This document shows, one piece after another, positions 43,860 to 53,500 of a stretch of 64,000 nt of DNA. The DNA lies in NCBI GenBank assembly GCA_948144175.1, contig CANXME010002282.1, positions 1 to 64,000 on the forward strand, read 5' to 3'. The stretch comes from Closterium sp. NIES-65. Its lineage: Eukaryota > Streptophyta > Zygnematophyceae > Desmidiales > Closteriaceae. Position 1 is the first letter of the stretch. Each line of letters begins with the position of its first letter. The position numbers were made by a program, and so were the translations under genes. Below the pieces are notes generated by a model. It was not told the DNA's origin. It did not search any database and saw nothing but the letters and a program-made list of their open reading frames with translations.

Positions 43860-46800
43860 TTACTTCCCCCTCCAAGTGGCGCCGTCCACGGCGCCAAACC
43901 ATGGCTGGTCAAATAACGGTTCACGGCAGTTGCAGCACGGTCAAGGTGGCTCTCAGGTTCCCATGAGTCCTCACTAGCAGGCTGATCCTTCCAACGAACA
44001 AGAAACTCACGACCGTGGGGTGTGTCGCGGTGAGCAGTGATAGATGCAACTTCAAACAGGCCGGGGCTGCCTTCGAACATCGGTGGCAGTTGGCGTGTGG
44101 CTGGACGGTCGTGTGAAGGTGCACGGAAAGGGCGGAGGCACTGGACATGGAAGACGGGGTGTATCTTCATATAGCTGGGCAGTTGGAGGCGGTAGTTGAC
44201 TGGTGAGAGGACTCGGGTGACGGTGAATGGGCCAATGAAGCGAGGGGCAAGTTTTCTGGTTGTGCCTTTGCGTAGGAGGGGTAGGTGGTCAGTGGAGAGT
44301 AACACTTGATCGCCAACCTTGAAGCGGATATCCTTGCGGTGGGAGTTGGCATAGTGGGTCTGTTTGGCTTGTGCTTTAAGGATGGAGGTGCGAGCGGCGT
44401 CGATGGCTGATTCGAGGGAGGTGAGGAACTCAAAGGCTGCTGGTGCGTGGGAGAGGTGGGAGGGTGGGGTTGTGGGGAGGCGTGGGTGCTGTCCGGTTGC
44501 GAGGTAGAAGGGTGGCTGGCCAGTGGAAAGGTGGGGTGTGCTGTTGTATGCAAGTTCGATGGCGGTGAGGTGGAGGTCCCAATCCGTTTGGCGAGCGTTA
44601 ACTTGTGCACGAAGGGCGTCTTCCAGCGTGCGGTTCATCCGTTCGGTTTGTCCGTCCGTTTCTGGGTGATATGCGGTAGAAAACTTCAGCCGGGTGCCAT
44701 GAAGCTTGAAGAGGCTTTGCCAAAAGTTGCTCAAGAAGCGAGGGTCACGGTCTGAAATGATGGCGGATGGGAGGCCGTGTAAACGTACTATGTGATCGAA
44801 GAAAAGCCGGGCTGTTTCGGGTGCGGTGACGGTTGTGTGGGTAGGGATGAAGTGAGTCATTTTGGAGAGTCGGTCGACGACAACTAGGATGGCGTTGTAG
44901 TTGCGGGGTGTTCGGGGCAGGTCCATGATGAAGTCCATGGTGACTTCATCCCACACTTTGGTAGGTGGAGGGATGGGCTGAAGGAGTCCGTAGCGGTTGG
45001 TGGTGCGTGCTTTGAGTTGTTGGCAGGTTCGGCATGTGCGTATGAAGTCGCGCACATCAGCATGCATGCGTGGCCAATGGTAGTCGTTGGAGAGGCGTGC
45101 GTATGTCTTCTCAACACCAAAGTGGCTGCCGGTGTCGTGGTATTCGGAGAGTAGCAGCTGCCGTAAGGAACGATCCGTAGGGACACAAATGGTCTTGGTG
45201 ACAGCGTTGTACCAAAATGGGTTTTCAAATGAGTAGGCCGGGTCCTCAGGTGCTTGCTTGACAAAAAACAGGTCACGTTTGTAGGCGCGCTGAAACTTCG
45301 TGATGAAGGCATCATCCCATGTGATGCTGCTGGTTCCATGGAGTTGCAAGGGTGGGTTCGGAATTCGAGGTGGAGGTGATGAGGTGGGGCTGGTTGGGGA
45401 GTGTTGGGGCTGGTTGGTGGGTGGTGGGGCTGGCGGTGGTGGTCGGGACAAGACGTCGGCTGGATTGAGCTTTCCGGGGCGGTAGATGATCTGGAGTGAG
45501 GGGACAAACTGCTCCAAAAACTCAACCCATCGGGCTTGGCGGCGGCTGAGCACGGGCTGTGTTTTCAGGTGTTGAAGTGGGCGATGGTCGGTGTAGACGG
45601 TGACGGGCTGCAGCTCCACGTAACAGCGCCATGTCTTGATTGCGTGGACAATGGCAAGGAGCTCCCGATCGTGTGTTGCATAATTCCGCTCTGCCGGTTG
45701 AAGTTTTCGTGACTCGAATGCAAGTGGCTGCATCCCATGGCCATGGTCTTGGCAAAGAATGGCACCAATAGCGACATCAGAGGCATCGGTCCATATGAAG
45801 TACGGCCGTGATGGGTCAGCGACGGTGAGGACCGGTGCAGAGGTGAGTGCTGATTTGATTGCGGTGAAAGCGGTCTGCTGCTGTAGTCCCCATTGAAAGG
45901 CAGCTCCTTGACGAAAGAGATCGGTCAAAGGAGCGCAGATGTGGGAGAAGTTGAAGATGAATTTCCGGTAATACTTGGCGAGGCCGATGAAACTTTGCAG
46001 CTCCGCTACTGTGCGTGGTGCTGGCCAATCAGCAAGGCACTGGACCTTTGCGGGGTCCATAGCAATGCCTTTGGAGCTGATGACGTGGCCAAGAAAGCCG
46101 ATGCTTGAACGGGCGAAGGTGCACTTGGAGAGCTTGGCGTAGAGGCGGTGTTGGCGGAGCGTGTCGAGGACGATGCGTAGGTGCTGAGCATGTTCTTCAA
46201 GAGACTTGCTGAAGATGAGGATGTCATCGAGGAACACGATGACAAAGCGGTCGAGGAAGGGCCGAAAAATATCGTTCATGAGTCCCATGAACGTGGCTGG
46301 TGCGTTGGTGAGGCCGAACGGAAGGACTCGGAACTCGAAGTGGCCGTAGCGGGTGCGAAACGCCGTCTTATTGATGTCGTCTTCGGCGAGGCGGATCTGG
46401 TGGTAACCGGAGCGTAGGTCGAGCTTGCTGAAAACCATCGCTTCCCCAAGCATGTCGAACAACTCCTCGACACGGGGCAGCGGGTACTTATTCTTGATCG
46501 TGATGGCATTGAGGGCGCGGTAGTCGATGCAAAGGCGTAAGTCACCTTCCTTCTTGCGGGTGAAAAGTACGGGGGCAGCGTATGGTGAGGTGCTGGGGCG
46601 GATGAAACCCTTCGTAAGAAGGTCATCGAGTTGGCGTCGAAGCTCCAAAAGTTCAGCGGTGCTCATGCGATAGGTTGGCCGCACGGGCGGTGTAGAACCT
46701 GGAATGAGGCGGATGCTATGGTCAATAGCACGCTCGGGTGGAAGTTCGGCGGGTAGATCATCGGGAAACACGTCCTTATAACCGTTGAGCAGATTCTGAA

Positions 46801-47689
46801 TGGTTGATGGCGGAGGGGTAGCTGATGCTGCAGATTCGGGAGCCGTGAAGATGACGAGGAGATGATGAGGAGGAGGTGGTGAAGGAGGGGTGGGGGCTGG
46901 TGGGTTGACAACTTCAGAGAAAGGGCGGAAGAGGTAACGACGTGGCTGCTGGGTTAGGTGGGGAGGGGAAGGAGGAGGTGTGTTGATGACTTCGGGGGAG
47001 CCTGGTGGTGTTGGCTGCTGCGCGGGGGCTATGAGAGGAGGAGGGAGAGGGGGGATATGGGAGGCTGGAGGTGGGGCAGGTTGGGGTGGATGAGTTGATG
47101 AGGCTGAAGTTGTTGGGGATGACCATGGGCGGCGGTAGGAGCGGGATGGGAGGTCGTAGTTGCCGACGGTGACGGTTGCGTTACGCCAATAGATTCGCGG
47201 TCCCAACTGGTACAGCCACGGTCGACCGAGAACGCCTTCGTAGCCGCCGAGGTGCATCTGCTCGAACGTAACCGTCACCTCGAGGCTTCCAAACATGCAG
47301 TGCACGGGGAGGAGGGTAGGTCCGCAGCGCCGTCGAGTACCATCTGCCATGATCACGTCTTGCGGGTTGCTGTTGGGATCTTCGGGGAGAGAAAGTTCAG
47401 CAGCAATGGAAGGAGAGAGGAAGTTAGCGGAGGCACCGGTATCAAGCAGAAAATCGACGTAGCGATCTTTGATTTTAGCCCATAGGATGATGGCGGGGTA
47501 TGGAGCGTTTGACGTGGTGTAGAGTTCAGAGGTGCCAATGAATAATGGGGTCGGGAGAAGCGGGGCATGCGATGCGCCAGAGGTCTGCCCCACTGCTACT
47601 GGCGCTGTTCGTTTCCCGGAGACCTTTCGAAATTGCGGCGGTTCGGGCAGTGTCGCTTGATGTGGCCGACTTTCCCGCACGAGTAGCAC
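43577..47689 (-). CDS. pol: Pol polyprotein (protease, RT, RNase H, integrase, chromodomain)
   Basis: Open frame of 1370 codons after a Met at 47689, but probably made by -1 frameshifting from gag near 47611, since that Met lies inside gag. Aspartic protease DTGASANF at 83-90. Pro-rich linker about 190-280. Reverse transcriptase about 335-545 with the FLDD active site at 487-490. RNase H with DAS at 635 and E676, D701. Integrase zinc finger (H851/H857, C886, C889) and catalytic D919, D980, E1016 (D-35-E spacing). GPF-type module near 1150-1156 (FIGPF). Chromodomain about 1211-1262 ([20 protein letters not shown]), which guides integration to chromatin marked by histone methylation. The last 93 residues are encoded by the 3' LTR. 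No stops or missing catalytic residues. Confidence 0.97.
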   Translation of the reverse strand: MLLVRESRPHQATLPEPPQFRKVSGKRTAPVAVGQTSGASHAPLLPTPLFIGTSELYTTSNAPYPAIILWAKIKDRYVDFLLDTGASANFLSPSIAAELSLPEDPNSNPQDVIMADGTRRRCGPTLLPVHCMFGSLEVTVTFEQMHLGGYEGVLGRPWLYQLGPRIYWRNATVTVGNYDLPSRSYRRPWSSPTTSASSTHPPQPAPPPASHIPPLPPPLIAPAQQPTPPGSPEVINTPPPSPPHLTQQPRRYLFRPFSEVVNPPAPTPPSPPPPHHLLVIFTAPESAASATPPPSTIQNLLNGYKDVFPDDLPAELPPERAIDHSIRLIPGSTPPVRPTYRMSTAELLELRRQLDDLLTKGFIRPSTSPYAAPVLFTRKKEGDLRLCIDYRALNAITIKNKYPLPRVEELFDMLGEAMVFSKLDLRSGYHQIRLAEDDINKTAFRTRYGHFEFRVLPFGLTNAPATFMGLMNDIFRPFLDRFVIVFLDDILIFSKSLEEHAQHLRIVLDTLRQHRLYAKLSKCTFARSSIGFLGHVISSKGIAMDPAKVQCLADWPAPRTVAELQSFIGLAKYYRKFIFNFSHICAPLTDLFRQGAAFQWGLQQQTAFTAIKSALTSAPVLTVADPSRPYFIWTDASDVAIGAILCQDHGHGMQPLAFESRKLQPAERNYATHDRELLAIVHAIKTWRCYVELQPVTVYTDHRPLQHLKTQPVLSRRQARWVEFLEQFVPSLQIIYRPGKLNPADVLSRPPPPAPPPTNQPQHSPTSPTSSPPPRIPNPPLQLHGTSSITWDDAFITKFQRAYKRDLFFVKQAPEDPAYSFENPFWYNAVTKTICVPTDRSLRQLLLSEYHDTGSHFGVEKTYARLSNDYHWPRMHADVRDFIRTCRTCQQLKARTTNRYGLLQPIPPPTKVWDEVTMDFIMDLPRTPRNYNAILVVVDRLSKMTHFIPTHTTVTAPETARLFFDHIVRLHGLPSAIISDRDPRFLSNFWQSLFKLHGTRLKFSTAYHPETDGQTERMNRTLEDALRAQVNARQTDWDLHLTAIELAYNSTPHLSTGQPPFYLATGQHPRLPTTPPSHLSHAPAAFEFLTSLESAIDAARTSILKAQAKQTHYANSHRKDIRFKVGDQVLLSTDHLPLLRKGTTRKLAPRFIGPFTVTRVLSPVNYRLQLPSYMKIHPVFHVQCLRPFRAPSHDRPATRQLPPMFEGSPGLFEVASITAHRDTPHGREFLVRWKDQPASEDSWEPESHLDRAATAVNRYLTSHGLAPWTAPLGGGSNVTVQPSAANCNAGGQKTIVTVQQHGAKNSAGGRKSSATSPAVRIGRTPQPAAGRPDSDTQPKSIPRMKITKRRTPKFRPLADFANNTDEITAP
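43860..43873 (-). other. Polypurine tract
   Basis: GGAGGGGGAAGTAA directly before the 3' LTR. It lies inside the pol reading frame, where it encodes part of LGGGSNV. Confidence 0.9.
47545..47617 (-). promoter_or_regulatory. Gag-pol -1 ribosomal frameshift signal
   Basis: On the minus strand: slippery heptamer GGGAAAC (47617-47611) in X XXY YYZ phase with gag codons (CCG GGA AAC). After a 5-nt spacer comes stem GCGCCAG...CTGGCGC (7 bp) whose loop contains the gag stop and GTGGGGCA. That loop can pair with TGCCCCGC just downstream of the stem, giving an H-type pseudoknot. Pairings found by eye; no energy calculation. Confidence 0.7.
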
Positions 47690-48465
47690 GTGAGCGTGGA
47701 TTGGTTGCGTGTGCGCTGGTCCACCACACCGAGCTCCATGGGAGTAGGACCATTGGTGTGGATAGTAGGACCAGCCACTGCGTGCTGCCTGGTTCGCCCT
47801 TGGAATCGCTGGTACGCTGCAAAGTTGATGGTGTCAAAACGCTCGGCGACACGAATCATCTCATCCAACGTCGCAGCGCCACGAAGTTCAACCTCGGTGC
47901 GGATTTTCGGCTTCAGCCCACGCTTGAACTTGTCCATCTGTTCAGCAGCAGGGATGTCAGGAATCTCAAGCACAAGCTCGCGGAAGCGATTGATGTACTC
48001 AGCGACCGAGCGGTGTTGGCGTAAATCAGCAAGGTTGTCACGCGCGCGCTCGATGGCGTTGACCGGTTCGAAGTTCATTAAGAGCGATGCAGAAAATTCT
48101 TCCCATGTTGAAATTATAGCGTGGCAGCTCTGCCACCAAGTAGCAGCAGCTCCCCGCAGCATCATGCCGGCGTGCCGAGCCCACTCCGCCCGGTTGACAT
48201 GACAAAGGGAGAGGTATTCCTCCACTTGGAAAAGCCACCTTCGCACAGGTAGGTCTCGTTTTCCAGGGACAAACGGCTCAGGTTCCGGTGCTTTCAGACG
48301 TGCAGAGACCACAGCAGGTGCTGGCGCTGGCACCTGTGTGCCCAGGAGTCCACGTTCCTGGAGTTCGCCGAGGATCCGGTCACGCACCTCGCGTTCAATT
48401 TCTCGGCGCATATTGGCTACAAACTCGTTCCAGAGTTCCGGAGTCATATCCGACGGTCCAGCCAT
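47596..48465 (-). CDS. gag: Gag polyprotein of the gypsy element
   Basis: 289 codons, Met at 48465, only 38 bp from the primer site. Forms the capsid shell and packages RNA. Residues about 60-225 are the retrotransposon capsid region ([49 protein letters not shown]). A CCHC zinc knuckle [14 protein letters not shown] is at 260-273 (CX2CX4HX4C). Stop TAG at 47598-47596. The last 94 bp overlap pol, which is in the -1 frame. A slippery GGGAAAC sits in the correct phase 13 nt before the stop codon. Confidence 0.95.
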   Translation of the reverse strand: MAGPSDMTPELWNEFVANMRREIEREVRDRILGELQERGLLGTQVPAPAPAVVSARLKAPEPEPFVPGKRDLPVRRWLFQVEEYLSLCHVNRAEWARHAGMMLRGAAATWWQSCHAIISTWEEFSASLLMNFEPVNAIERARDNLADLRQHRSVAEYINRFRELVLEIPDIPAAEQMDKFKRGLKPKIRTEVELRGAATLDEMIRVAERFDTINFAAYQRFQGRTRQHAVAGPTIHTNGPTPMELGVVDQRTRNQSTLTCYSCGKVGHIKRHCPNRRNFERSPGNEQRQ

Positions 48466-48503
48466 AGGGTCTAGAATATGGCGGGAGCGTGGGAAGTGAG
48501 TAA

Positions 48504-48519
48504 CCAGGCTCTGATACCA
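48504..48519 (-). other. Primer binding site, initiator-Met tRNA
   Basis: TGGTATCAGAGCCTGG on the minus strand, one C after the 5' LTR; standard plant PBS for tRNA-iMet. Confidence 0.95.
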
Positions 48520-48520
48520 G

Positions 48521-49062
48521 TGAAACGTTGCTGGGCAGGGAAGTAGCAGCCTTAGTAGGCTAGGAAAACGGGGATAGAGTGCTCTCTGGAGTTCTCTGGA
48601 ATTTGCACTATCTCTTCACAAATTTGACAGTACAATTTTATAGAGCACATTCAAACATCGAGTCGCACTCCCAAGTCGCGACTCTCTCTGAATTTCTCAA
48701 TGGTAACCCAACCCTTTGAAATGAACCTGCCGTGAAATTCAGAGAATTATTGCGGTACGGGATTGGATGGCGAGCTTGGTTACGGGGCTGTAATTTCGTC
48801 GGTGTTGTTGGCGAAGTCGGCGAGCGGTCGGAACTTCGGAGTCCTGCGTTTCGTAATTTTCATGCGTGGGATTGACTTGGGCTGCGTGTCGGAATCTGGT
48901 CGCCCAGCTGCAGGTTGGGGCGTTCGACCAATCCGAACTGCAGGTGAGGTGGCGCTTGACTTCCGCCCACCTGCACTGTTCTTGGCGCCGTGCTGCTGCA
49001 CTGTTACAATTGTCTTCTGCCCACCTGCATTGCAGTTGGCAGCACTCGGCTGCACTGTTACA
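48521..49062 (-). repeat. 5' LTR of the gypsy element
   Basis: 542 bp. On the minus strand it starts TGTAACAGTG and ends CAACGTTTCA. Ends next to the primer site. Confidence 0.97.
48635..48643 (-). promoter_or_regulatory. Probable TATA box of the gypsy 5' LTR
   Basis: Minus strand reads CTATAAAAT, the only good TATA box in the LTR, about 115 bp from its inner end. The same word lies at 43432-43440 in the 3' LTR. Transcription would start roughly 30 bp downstream, defining the R region. Confidence 0.5.
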
Positions 49063-49067
49063 CTTCG

Positions 49068-49557
49068 TAGTACGAATGTTCTACCACGTTCTGACATCCT
49101 GTAGCTAGTACGGATTGGCATCACATGCAAGTGCCATCTTGCCGATTTTCTAGCCAACTTGAAATTCGCACGATGGAACTCTATCAACTCTACCATATCG
49201 TTTTTGAGCACTTCACGATTTAAGGTCGCGATAAGGCAGGTCGCGGGCTGAGCAGTACGTCACGGGCAGAGCAGTACGTCACGGGCTGAGCAGTAAGTAG
49301 TTCGCTATGTCGCCAGGTCGCCAAATCGCTGGTCGCTAGTGCCCATAATCCTCTTCAATAGCTACTTGCTCTAGTAGGGTCCATTAGGGTTTCGATCGAT
49401 TCGTTCCGTTACTGTGAGAGAGAGGTTTTTAGTCGATCGAGAAGTACTACCGGACAAAAGTTTCTCTGAAGGTTGTGTTAGCGCTGCCGGGGAACAGTTA
49501 CGTGCATTTTCAATCTGAGAGCATCCAGTTATTAAGCTCGTAAGGAATTCGATAACA
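49068..49557. other. No recognisable gene; right flank of the gypsy element
   Basis: Includes GCAGTACGTCACGGGCTGAG-like words repeated three times at 49250-49295. Nothing else seen. Confidence 0.5.
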
Positions 49558-49568
49558 GATCGGGGGGT

Positions 49569-49784
49569 ATCAACCCTGCACACCATGTGGCGTGTTGTTT
49601 AGGATAGATCCCACTCAAATATCCGTCAGAATTAAAACCCAGTTGGAAGACATCAGCCCTAAACACCGGGCGGGTCCCGTGTTTAGCGTTGATTCCTCCA
49701 AAAATTGCGTCGCCTAAAATATATATAATCCCCGATGGATGGGATCAACTCTAAACAACTTGCCGCATGGTGTTTAGGGTTGAT
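49569..49784. repeat. Three hairpin modules with core ATCAACCCTAAAC
   Basis: 49569-49609, 49652-49693 and 49744-49784 each start with an ATCARCYCT-type word and end with its complement (AGGRTTGAT-type). The middle one pairs ATCAGCCCTAAACACCGGG with CCCGTGTTTAGCGTTGAT around a 5-nt loop. Confidence 0.7.
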
Positions 49785-49859
49785 GACTCCCTAAATGGCA
49801 CACCTCCTGAGAGAGTATATTGTTTTTTTACCATAAATTGACATCAGCAGGTAGATGTG

Positions 49860-49891
49860 GACGATGACCGTCTGGGCACACGGTCATCGTC
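49860..49891. repeat. Perfect 12-bp hairpin
   Basis: GACGATGACCGT, 8-nt loop CTGGGCAC, ACGGTCATCGTC. About 700 bp upstream of the LRR gene start. Confidence 0.85.
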
Positions 49892-50592
49892 TGTTTGTTG
49901 ACTGTTTTTTCCCAATCAGGGTTGGACTTCCCTGCCAGCGTAATAAGTGTGCGCTCTCAGATTGGGAATCCGTGTAACCATTCCCCAGCAGCGCCAGCAC
50001 TACCTTCGGAGCAAACTATGTACAGTAATACTTCTTGATAGACTTAAAACCCGAGAGAGAATGAAGAGGTCGGGGTTCGTCAAACAGGATCAGCTCCTGT
50101 CCTGATTCGTCTAAGTCGCAGACCTGGCAGGATTTTTTGGTAGCTGGACACGCCCTGCTGGCATGCCACGCCACCATAGAAACTTGTCACCCTGGAAATC
50201 GCGAGAGAATGGTAACTTCACAATCCATTCGCATCCGTCGGGATCCACACCACAACCCACGGCTGAATGGGAGGTCGCAATTCGCTAATTCCACGTCACC
50301 AGCCCTAGTTGGGGTGTTGGAGCCACGCAAGAGATCTGCAAAGAATTTTTGGCTAGGAACTGGGCGATCATCATCGCCCTCAACTCCCACCCTCACCTCC
50401 CTGCTGCGGCTGTCTTCTCCACTTCATTTCCTAGCTTAGTAGCTTCCTCTGGGAATCCTCGTCTGCTGGTAACACTAGTTTTTTGGTTTAACCGTCTACA
50501 GATATTAGGCTGTAGAATTAGGCTCGGCTTTGTGATGCACACAAGTTCACTAACGATTAAAAACAACAATTTCCTGGAATCGCTGCACCTCG
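49892..50592. other. Upstream region of the LRR receptor-like gene
   Basis: No TATA box or other element assigned. A 100-codon frame at 50137-50439 shows no motif. Confidence 0.4.
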
Positions 50593-53500
50593 ATGGCAAC
50601 TTCGGACGGCGCGGAGCGCCTCATTCGGCTCAGCTTACTCATCTTTCTGACGTGTCTCGCCGTGGTTTCTCCAGTCCGCTGTGTCCCGCTCGTCGACTCC
50701 CAAGGTTCGTCCGACGAACCTTTTGTTTCACCCCCGTGCTATGTACTTGTTCTGCTAGATATAGAGCTGTGTAGAGCAAATTGTAGCAAGATGGGATTCG
50801 CCATGCCTGCGTGCATTTGAATACCCGAACGGTTGGAACCGCCCTTTGCCTAGGTAGCTCCCTTTCCCTTCGTCAGTGATTAGATGTTACTAGAATCCAG
50901 CAGGACATGGCATCGAGGCGTATGCCAGATGCCATGCTAGAGTGGCGATACGGTTTTCCCCCAAGTCGCCATCCCTTCTTCCTAGCATTAATATCCACCT
51001 CAAAATCTTGTATTATAATCTCATCCTATTCTATCCTTGGTGTCTTTAATCCTATCTTTTTGAAAGTCTTCTTCTCTCTTCTCTCATCTACGTCTCCAGA
51101 GCTGGGCTTCTCCCTCCAGCCTATCTCCTTTTTCTTCTGCTGCAAGACTCTCCTCTTATTCTTTCTTAGCTAAGGCGCCCCTCCTTAGGCGCTGGGCCGG
51201 CCAGGCCAACCGCGCCGTGCATCGCTGTGCCGTAGCTCCTGTTTCAAAATTGAATGTAGCAGAACCTAATAGTACATATTATGGGGGGCAACAATTTGGG
51301 ATCCTTGCAAAACGAACTTAGCAATCAGTGGCCCGCACTCGACCCCCACCACGTAATCTTCCTGTATTTGTTGTGCTGATAAATCTCATGTCTTCTGGAT
51401 CCTTGGTGATGGTAGTGCATTCCAGCAAGGGTTCCATGGAGGCTCACACACCGGCACCACCATGACGCGGAGGCATTCGGCTTGGTTGCCAGCGTGCGTC
51501 ACACAGATCTACGGAGTTTCCGCTGTGTTTCCTTGGTTGAGCTCATGCCGCACGAGCCAAATGTCATGCACGACTATTGTGGGTTCAGGTTCAGCAATGG
51601 CACCAACCTTGCCACGGCGACGGATCATCAAAGTAAAGGCGACGCTATCAGCGATAGCGATGAGCATGAAAGTGGGCCAGGGCCCGCCCGAAAATGCCCC
51701 GGGCCGGGCATCATAAGAGGCGGGCAGGGCGGGCCGCATCGGAGCGCAAAAATACAACAGAAACAGCCCAAAGATACATCCTGTGGGCGATTATGACAGC
51801 ACCCGGGCCAGGCCGGGCTGGCCCGGGTCGGGCCATGCAGAGCCCGGGTCGGGCCGGGCACGGCCCGCCCGCCTTGAGGGCGGGCTCGGGCCAAGAGTTT
51901 CCTTCTATGGCCCGGGTCGGGCCGGGCCAGCCCGGCCCGCTTTTTTGCGCAGCCCGGGGTGGGCCCGACCCGGGCCGGGCCCGGCCCGCCCGGTGCTCAA
52001 CGATAGCCTATCGCATGTATCCATCAGAATCGTGTTTCTATTAGAATAGTTTTCCAACGCCTGGTGCTAGTAGAAGCTTGTTCGACCAATTTCAAGTTTG
52101 ACATTGCACCTCTCTGCTCTACTGATGTCTGGTGCAGGGGTTGAAAGAGGGAGGGAAAGCCATACGAAGCGTTGATGAGCTGATGCATTCATCTCTTCTT
52201 TTTCCTGCTCCATTGCAGCCTCTCTCCTACCTGCTAGCGCAATCAGTGCAACTCCTGCTGGCTGGAATTCCAGCAAGCATAGGGTGGGGATTTGATGTAT
52301 GGGTGGCTTGCTGCCATGGATGGATGCAGCAATACCAGGGCGTTGTGGCTCATTTGCGACCACGAGTACTAGTATTCGTAGTAAAATAACTTGGTGGAGT
52401 GCCTAAAAGAGCTCAGGAATGCTCATGCCCAACGATATATGCCTCCTATTTGATCTCAGTACTGTTTACACCTCTTATCTTATGTCGTTATCAACGGATA
52501 AGTCAGTGGCCACGGCATGCCCATGCTCCCATGCGCACAATGCTTATTGTTGTGGCACTTTTAATCTGCGAGTCACGGTAGTTACTTCACCATCGCATGC
52601 GTCCATTCCGCACTTGTGGCACAGGCTGATGAGTGAGGGAGGAAGAGAAGGGTGCAACACGCAGGTGATGAGAGCCAATTTATCCCTCCTCTGTTCCCTG
52701 CCCCAGCCTCTATCCTTCTCTTGCCCTGCCCCCTCTCCCCCACCATTTGCCGCCAGTGCGAGTCCTGGAGGACTTGCAGCAAGCGTGGGGGCAGAATTTC
52801 TATGGGCAGGTGGCTGGGGGGGACTGCAGCTGGGCCACCAATGTGACCTGTGATGCCCAAGGCATGGTGACCGGCATGTGAGAGCACCAACTCTTGCTGG
52901 ACTTGACTTGAGTGCCTGCATCTTGTCTCCCTCCACCATTCTGCGTGCACTGCGTTTGCACTCCCTTGTTGCATTTTGGAGAGAGCTAACCTTTGCCGGC
53001 CATGCAATCTGCGTGTTTCTTTGTATTTCTCTTGCATTCCCTTTCTTCTTTAACCGCTCTTGCCATTGTCCCTCTTTCTTCCAAAACTGACTGTCTGCTT
53101 TGATGAGCCCATTAGGATGGTCCCTATTGTTCTTGAAGGCATGTTGGGATGGTACCATGTTAACTCATCAGGATTTATAATTAAGTATCATCGGGCAAGT
53201 GAACATGTTCGATGTTGATTCTGGAACAATTTTCCACGCTGAATCGGTTCTCCGTTTTAATCACTTTAAAGATGGGGTCCTACAAGGAAGAGAGCAGGAC
53301 AGGCACAGCTTCAGTATTTCTACCATGCATAAGTCAGAACACGACTTGGCATGTCAAGTGGTATGGCAACAGGTGCAGCTGCATGTATTTGCGTTCGCTG
53401 ATTGAGCCCTTGCGGACCATGGATTCGCTGGATGCCTTTGTGTGTTTCTTTGTTCTTCACTTGCACTCCCCTTGCTACTTGAACCATTCATCCCACGGTC

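Larger units (their letters stand above)
43318..49062 (-). mobile_element. Complete Ty3/gypsy chromovirus (LTR retrotransposon)
   Basis: 5745 bp, read on the minus strand. LTRs 48521-49062 (5') and 43318-43859 (3'), 542 bp each, with TG...CA ends. They look identical where I compared them, which implies very recent insertion. Target duplication CTTCG at 43313-43317 and 49063-49067. Primer site TGGTATCAGAGCCTGG (initiator-Met tRNA) at 48504-48519, one base from the 5' LTR. Polypurine tract GGAGGGGGAAGTAA at 43860-43873. Gag and pol are intact, with pol in the -1 frame. Domain order protease, RT, RNase H, integrase, chromodomain defines a chromovirus. The pol stop lies inside the 3' LTR. Everything needed for movement seems present, so the copy may be active. 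Confidence 0.97.

Noticed and set aside
45522-46626. Additional frames overlapping the gypsy pol gene
   Set aside because: Shadows of pol in other frames; only the 43577-47689 frame carries the domains.
48763-49211. Separate genes over the 5' LTR of the gypsy element
   Set aside because: Frames inside the 5' LTR duplicate those of the 3' LTR (the minus one is the copied pol tail); not independent genes.
49860-49891. Bacterial-type terminator
   Set aside because: The hairpin is strong, but the context is eukaryotic and no T run follows directly.
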